A stretch of 8,938 bases of DNA from Opitutales bacterium (GTDB lineage: Bacteria; Verrucomicrobiota; Verrucomicrobiia; Opitutales; Intestinicryptomonadaceae). Shown piece by piece: positions 5,857 through 8,938 of this stretch (positions within the stretch are counted from its first letter, which is position 1; every line of letters begins with the position of its first letter). The notes beneath the pieces were generated by a model. It ran no database searches. It saw only the letters and a program-made list of their open reading frames with translations, and had not been told where the DNA came from. The translations under genes and the position numbers were made by a program. The stretch is from contig JAGBOM010000252.1 in the NCBI GenBank assembly GCA_017633865.1, forward strand, positions 1-8,938, written 5' to 3'.

Positions 5857-6774
5857 CTAAAAATCCCCCGCTATTTGTTTAAGGCGCGCGTCGATGTCCG
5901 CCTTCGAGACCCCCGTAATGCCGAAAAATATTTCGTAGTCGAAATTGGGGAGCGCAAGCGCGGCCTCGATTTCGGCTTTCGTTGCGGTTTTAAGGGCTGC
6001 TTTAGGGTCTCGGCAGTTTAGCCATTTTGGAAGGCGAATATCTTTGCGGCTTACGAAGGCGGGCTTGTCAAACATCATAAGCGGCGGCTCTTTCGTGTTA
6101 AAAAAGCCGACGTTGTAGGAGCCCAAATTCCACTTGCCCGAATTGTGGCTGCCGACGTTAAAAGAGCCCGTGTTGCCGTTGCCTCGGTTGAAGGAGCCCG
6201 TGTTGAAAGAGCCTATGTTGCCGTTGCCGCAGTTTGAGTGCCCGACGTTTCGGCTGCCTACGTTGCAGGAGCCGCGGTTAGAGTCGCCGACATTGTCCAT
6301 GCCGGAGTTGGAGTCGCCGGTGTTGAAGTCGCCGAGGTTTAGCGAGCCCGTGTTGCGGGTGCCGGCGTTATAGTAGCCGCAGTTGAACGTTCCCGTATTG
6401 TAAAGCCCCGTATTGCCGACGCCCGTATTGCATTTTTCGCCGCAGTCGGGCTCGTCGAAGGCCAAAGACGGCTCAAGCCGCGCCGTTACATCGCGCAGGA
6501 ACCTGAAGGTTTCGCAGCACGCCTGGTGCTCCACGCCCGCGCCCGCGTCCGAAACAAGCCCCGCGCACTCCACCTCGAAAATTCTCGCCCCGCGCGAATA
6601 CCACATGTTCCAATATTTTGTGACATAGTAGCCGCCGTTTGTTATCGACGGGTTTTCGATTTTAGGCAGCCACTCGCCGCCGAGTTCGCCGCCGGGCAAA
6701 TACGTGCGGTAGTCGAACTTTTTAAGCGCGGAGGCCCCGTCCGCGTCCAAAATCTTGTAGTATTTCTCCTCCAT
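5857..6774 (-). CDS. NxGxx pentapeptide-repeat protein with unique N- and C-terminal domains
   Basis: The 305-residue protein has three parts. Residues 1-115 form a unique domain with GGYYVTKYWNMWYSRGARIF (47-66) and then EVECAG, resembling the small domain of some phage and gut-bacterial proteins in which a W-containing helix precedes a Y/FEVE strand. Residues 116-225 are 22 consecutive pentapeptides of pattern N-x-G-x-x with no interruption, from NTGVG to NVGFF. This is the Pentapeptide_2 type known from mycobacterial PPE-MPTR proteins, not the A(D/N)Lxx type of gyrase-protecting proteins. Residues 226-305 form a C-terminal domain with KWLNCRDPKAA and ALPNFDYEIFFGITGV. There is no signal peptide or membrane helix, so a cytosolic location is likely. 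Function is unknown; a rod-like repeat core displaying partner-binding ends is an inference. The ATG at 6774 has no Shine-Dalgarno. Confidence 0.85.
   Translation of the reverse strand: MEEKYYKILDADGASALKKFDYRTYLPGGELGGEWLPKIENPSITNGGYYVTKYWNMWYSRGARIFEVECAGLVSDAGAGVEHQACCETFRFLRDVTARLEPSLAFDEPDCGEKCNTGVGNTGLYNTGTFNCGYYNAGTRNTGSLNLGDFNTGDSNSGMDNVGDSNRGSCNVGSRNVGHSNCGNGNIGSFNTGSFNRGNGNTGSFNVGSHNSGKWNLGSYNVGFFNTKEPPLMMFDKPAFVSRKDIRLPKWLNCRDPKAALKTATKAEIEAALALPNFDYEIFFGITGVSKADIDARLKQIAGDF
6100..6429 (-). repeat. 22 tandem NxGxx codon repeats (15-bp period)
   Basis: These 330 bases encode the 22 perfect pentapeptides. Asn and Gly are invariant. The other three positions vary: position 5 is mostly aromatic in the outer repeats (F, Y, W) and small or polar (S, D, C, R) in the middle ones. 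The DNA units are not identical, so the array is old or under protein-level selection, not a recent expansion. Confidence 0.9.
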
Positions 6775-6823
6775 AAAAAGCGGATTTGTTTTTCCCGAAA
6801 AATTCTTCCGATTTCAAAAAATC

Positions 6824-6851
6824 TTGCAATATAAAAGCGCCCGCCTAAGAT
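6824..6851 (+). promoter_or_regulatory. Candidate promoter of the SGNH hydrolase operon
   Basis: TTGCAA (6824-6829) and TAAGAT (6846-6851) are spaced 16 bases. This would give a leader of about 35 bases ending in AAGGA. The -35 overlaps a minus-strand TATATT (6828-6833) that could be the -10 of the divergent pentapeptide-repeat gene (weak -35 TCGAAA at 6853-6858, spacer 19), so the two promoters may compete. Confidence 0.4.
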
Positions 6852-6878
6852 TTTTCGAGTCTAAGATTTTAGATTTTT
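6845..6878. repeat. CTAAGATTTT direct repeats upstream of the SGNH operon
   Basis: CTAAGATTTT occurs at 6845-6854 and again at 6861-6870, a 16-base period. A partial third unit, AGATTTTT, follows at 6871-6878. The repeats lie at and just downstream of the candidate -10, ahead of the Shine-Dalgarno. They may be a regulator site or simply A/T-rich leader repeats. Confidence 0.5.
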
Positions 6879-6893
6879 AAACGAAGGATATAT

Positions 6894-7619
6894 ATGATGA
6901 TAAAAAAACTCGCTCTAATCTCCGCCGCCCTCCTAAGCCTCGCAAGCTCCGCCTTTGCGGACTGGGCGAACTATAAACGCTACAACGCCGACGACAAAAG
7001 AATTATCGAGTCCGGCAATCCGCCCGTCGCCGTATTTATGGGAGACTCCATAACAGACGGCTGGGCGCACCAAAGCAAGGAGTTCTTTAAGGACAACAAC
7101 TACGCGGGCCGCGGCATAAGCGGCCAAGTCACGGCGCAAATGCTCGCCCGCTTCCGCGCCGACGTAATCGACCTGCGCCCAAAAACCGTCCTTATCCTCG
7201 CCGGCACGAACGACCTCGCCCAAAACCAGGGGCCCGTCGAGCTTGAAAACATCGCCGGCAACATCATTTCAATGGCGGAGCTCGCCCGCATAAACGGCAT
7301 AGTCCCCGTAATATGCTCTATAACCCCCGCCGCTGAATACCCGTGGAGAAAGCAGATTGAAAACGTCGGCGAAAACATCGAGAAAATCAATAAAATGCTC
7401 AAAGACTATTGCGACAAAAACCGCGTAATCTACCTCGACTACCATTCAAAGCTCGCAAACGCCGAAAAAGGCCTCGACAAAGACCTTTCCGGCGACGGCG
7501 TCCACCCAACGCTTAAATACTATAAAATCATGGAGGCAATGGCGAAAGACGCGGTTGAAAAGGCCGTAAAGCAGCATCAAAAATTCGGCAGGGGCAAACG
7601 CCGCGCAGACCGCAAATAA
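6894..7619 (+). CDS. Secreted SGNH/GDSL-type esterase, copy 1
   Basis: This is an SGNH-fold hydrolase of the PAF-acetylhydrolase-like type, expected to deacylate an ester. The 241 residues begin with a Sec signal peptide (KKLALISAALLSLASSAFA, cleavage after Ala22). Block I is FMGDSITDGW with Ser52 as nucleophile, block II is GRGISGQ with Gly77, block III is AGTNDLA with Asn106, and block V is SGDGVHP with Asp201 and His204. All four SGNH residues and the triad are present, so it should be active in the periplasm or outside. The natural substrate cannot be read; sugar O-acyl groups are a common target of such enzymes. AAGGA (6884-6888) precedes two adjacent ATG codons at 6894 and 6897; the second has the more usual 8-base spacing. 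The tail is strongly basic (GRGKRRADRK). It is followed after 11 bases by its paralog. Confidence 0.92.
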   Translation: MMIKKLALISAALLSLASSAFADWANYKRYNADDKRIIESGNPPVAVFMGDSITDGWAHQSKEFFKDNNYAGRGISGQVTAQMLARFRADVIDLRPKTVLILAGTNDLAQNQGPVELENIAGNIISMAELARINGIVPVICSITPAAEYPWRKQIENVGENIEKINKMLKDYCDKNRVIYLDYHSKLANAEKGLDKDLSGDGVHPTLKYYKIMEAMAKDAVEKAVKQHQKFGRGKRRADRK

Positions 7620-7630
7620 AGGAACCCGCC

Positions 7631-8359
7631 GTGAAAAAATTTATTTTATCCGCAGTTTTGTCGTTAATCTCCTGCGCCCAAGTTTTCGCGGAGGACTCCA
7701 CCCTAAACAAACAGCCCTACGCAGACTGGGCGCGATTCAACCGCTACGAAAAAGAAAACGCCAAGCTCTTTGAAAGCGGGGCAAAGCCCGTCGCGGTGTT
7801 CATGGGCGACTCCATAATCGACATGTGGTCGAACGTAATCCACAAAGAGTTCTTTAAGGAGAACAACTACCTTGGCCGCGCCCTCTGCGGGCAGACCACA
7901 ATCCAAATGATCGCCCGCTTCTATAAAGACGTGCTGGCGTTCAAGCCGAAGGTGGTCGTCATTATGGGCGGCACAAACGACATCGCGGAAAACGAGGGCT
8001 ACACCGAGCCCGACGACATCGCAAACAACATCTTCATGATGGCCGAGCTCGCCCGCGCAAACGGCGCAGTCCCCGTAATATGCTCGATAACCCCCGCGGC
8101 GCAATACCGCTGGAGAACCCGCATTAAGGACGTCCCCGCAAAAATAGAAACGGTAAATAATACGCTAAAAGACTATTGCAAAAAAAACGGCGTAATCTAC
8201 CTCGACTATTTTTCAAAGCTCGCAAACGCCGAAAAGGGGCTCGACCCAGACCTGTCGGGCGACGGCGTCCACCCCAACCTTAAATGCTACAAAATTATGG
8301 AGCCGCTCACAAAAGAGGCGGTCGACAAAGCCCTTAAGCGCTATAAGCCGAAAAAATAA
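7631..8359 (+). CDS. Secreted SGNH/GDSL-type esterase, copy 2
   Basis: This 242-residue paralog of the preceding gene is collinear over its whole length. Catalytic residues are Ser61 in FMGDSIIDMW, Gly87 in GRALCGQ, Asn116 in GGTNDIA, and Asp211/His214 in SGDGVHP. The start is GTG at 7631, supported by AAAGGA overlapping the previous stop and 7 bases upstream. The signal peptide ends SCAQVFA, with cleavage likely after Ala20. LISC at residues 12-15 also fits a lipobox, so a lipoprotein cannot be excluded. Compared with copy 1, the residues flanking the nucleophile and the block II Gly differ (ITDG to IIDM, GISG to ALCG), suggesting a changed substrate preference. The 11-base junction implies a two-gene operon, ended by the terminator at 8386-8417. 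Confidence 0.92.
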   Translation: MKKFILSAVLSLISCAQVFAEDSTLNKQPYADWARFNRYEKENAKLFESGAKPVAVFMGDSIIDMWSNVIHKEFFKENNYLGRALCGQTTIQMIARFYKDVLAFKPKVVVIMGGTNDIAENEGYTEPDDIANNIFMMAELARANGAVPVICSITPAAQYRWRTRIKDVPAKIETVNNTLKDYCKKNGVIYLDYFSKLANAEKGLDPDLSGDGVHPNLKCYKIMEPLTKEAVDKALKRYKPKK

Positions 8360-8385
8360 ATCCGAAATCCCTATTTTGACAAAAG

Positions 8386-8417
8386 ACGCTCCCCTAAAAA
8401 AGCGGGGGCGTTTTTTT
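8386..8417 (+). terminator. Rho-independent terminator of the SGNH operon
   Basis: ACGCTCCC (8386-8393) pairs with GGGGGCGT (8404-8411) with one T-G wobble, closing an A-rich loop. A run of seven T residues follows (8411-8417). A-tract bases just upstream (8381-8384) can extend the pairing. It is 27 bases after the copy 2 stop. Confidence 0.85.
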
Positions 8418-8421
8418 GCGG

Positions 8422-8451
8422 TTGCAAATCGCGGCCATTGTAAAATAATAA
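8422..8451 (+). promoter_or_regulatory. Candidate promoter of the unrecognised secreted-protein gene
   Basis: TTGCAA (8422-8427) and TAATAA (8446-8451) are spaced 18 bases, right after the operon terminator. The ATG at 8470 is 18 bases past the -10 box and has no Shine-Dalgarno, matching the short-leader pattern of other promoters in the window. Confidence 0.45.
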
Positions 8452-8469
8452 GGCCGAATTTTACTTTTT

Positions 8470-8938
8470 ATGAAAAACGCAATAAAGCTCGCCGCGGCGC
8501 TCATCGCCGCCTCCGCCGCCTCCGCCGCCGAAAGCGGCTTAGTAAAAGACGCGGAGTCATACATTTTTAAAGAGGCAAACCTCCTCGCGCCCGCGGAGTC
8601 GGACGCGCAAAACACGTTCGCCCGCTCCGCCGAAAGCTCCCTCATAAACAAGGCTCCGCTCTACGCCCTTCTCGACGCCTCCGACAAGGGCGAAATCGGC
8701 GAAAGCGAAATCGGCCTAATAATACAAGACCTGAGCGACCGCACCAAAAGCCTCAAAAGCGCGAAGGATAAAACCCTCGCCTGCATGGCCGCCCAAAACT
8801 TTTTCGACAAGCTGCCCGAACGCTTCTCGCTCGGGCAAGACAAATTCGGGAACGACATCGTCGCCTTTTACATCCGCGACGACAACCAGATTGTTCTGGG
8901 CTCCCGCGCCGAATTTCCCCGCAGGCTGAAAAACCCCA
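8470..8938 (+). CDS. Unrecognised secreted protein, 5' part
   Basis: An open frame starts at ATG 8470 and is still open at the window end (156 codons). I do not recognise the family. The first 20 residues, MKNAIKLAAALIAASAASAA, are a clear Sec signal peptide with cleavage before ESG. The mature part is helix-rich and charged at first (LVKDAESYIFKEANLL, then SLINKAPLYALLDASDKGEI). It then has a segment with CMAAQNFFDKLPERFSLG and a more strand-like stretch, FGNDIVAFYIRDDNQIVLGS. There is one cysteine in the visible part. Codon use matches the neighbours. It follows a strong terminator and has its own likely promoter, so it is probably a separate unit. A role in the cell envelope or outside is all that can be inferred. 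Confidence 0.85.
   Translation, partial: MKNAIKLAAALIAASAASAAESGLVKDAESYIFKEANLLAPAESDAQNTFARSAESSLINKAPLYALLDASDKGEIGESEIGLIIQDLSDRTKSLKSAKDKTLACMAAQNFFDKLPERFSLGQDKFGNDIVAFYIRDDNQIVLGSRAEFPRRLKNP

Noticed and set aside
6134..6373. Plus-strand open frame with repetitive Pro/Leu/Glu-rich product
   Set aside because: It is the antisense shadow of the NxGxx repeat region; its periodicity simply mirrors the 15-bp codon repeats, and it has no ribosome binding site.
5857..6774. Assigning the NxGxx protein as a Qnr/MfpA-type gyrase-protecting pentapeptide protein
   Set aside because: Those use A(D/N)LxF repeats with Leu or Phe at the centre; here the pattern is Asn and Gly, a different repeat class.
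8376..8381. Perfect TTGACA just before the SGNH operon terminator
   Set aside because: No -10-like hexamer lies 16-19 bases downstream; that position falls inside the terminator hairpin.

Overview
The window reads as an ordinary chromosomal segment of a Gram-negative bacterium. It holds single-copy housekeeping genes on both strands, three proteins with Sec signal peptides, and GC-rich codons set against A/T-rich intergenic DNA. The protein mix suggests the Verrucomicrobiota/PVC side of the tree: an rpoZ-smpB-trmL cluster, an MECR-type enoyl reductase, an oligopeptidase A, a CDF transporter of the ESIVN/Cys-cluster type, and secreted SGNH hydrolases. This placement is an inference from protein flavour only; there is no rRNA or tRNA here to settle it.

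Layout. 1-142 (-): 5' end of a secreted/membrane NfeD-type (ClpP-class serine protease) gene, divergent from the next block. 292-1524 (+): rpoZ (TTG start), then a terminator-like hairpin, then smpB and trmL overlapping by one base. 1596-2585 (-): zinc-free enoyl thioester reductase. 2715-4694 (+): M3-family oligopeptidase A, divergent from the reductase and convergent with the next gene. 4772-5755 (-): CDF metal cation transporter with a textbook promoter. 5857-6774 (-): a protein with 22 perfect tandem NxGxx pentapeptides between two unique domains, ending in a clear terminator. 6894-8359 (+): two tandem paralogous secreted SGNH hydrolases sharing an 11-bp junction and a strong terminator. 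8470-8938 (+): an unrecognised secreted protein that runs off the window.

The genes do not form one pathway. smpB and trmL serve translation quality control and tRNA modification, rpoZ serves transcription, and prlC serves peptide turnover. The SGNH pair probably deacylates a periplasmic or exported substrate. No mobile element, CRISPR array, tRNA or rRNA was found, and no stretch above 150 bases lacks a gene. The most unusual items are the NxGxx-repeat protein and an apparent split in translation starts. Several genes with TTGAxx/18 bp/TATATT promoters have their ATG only 8-16 bases after the -10 box and no Shine-Dalgarno, suggesting leaderless or nearly leaderless mRNAs, while rpoZ and both SGNH genes carry clear Shine-Dalgarno sites.
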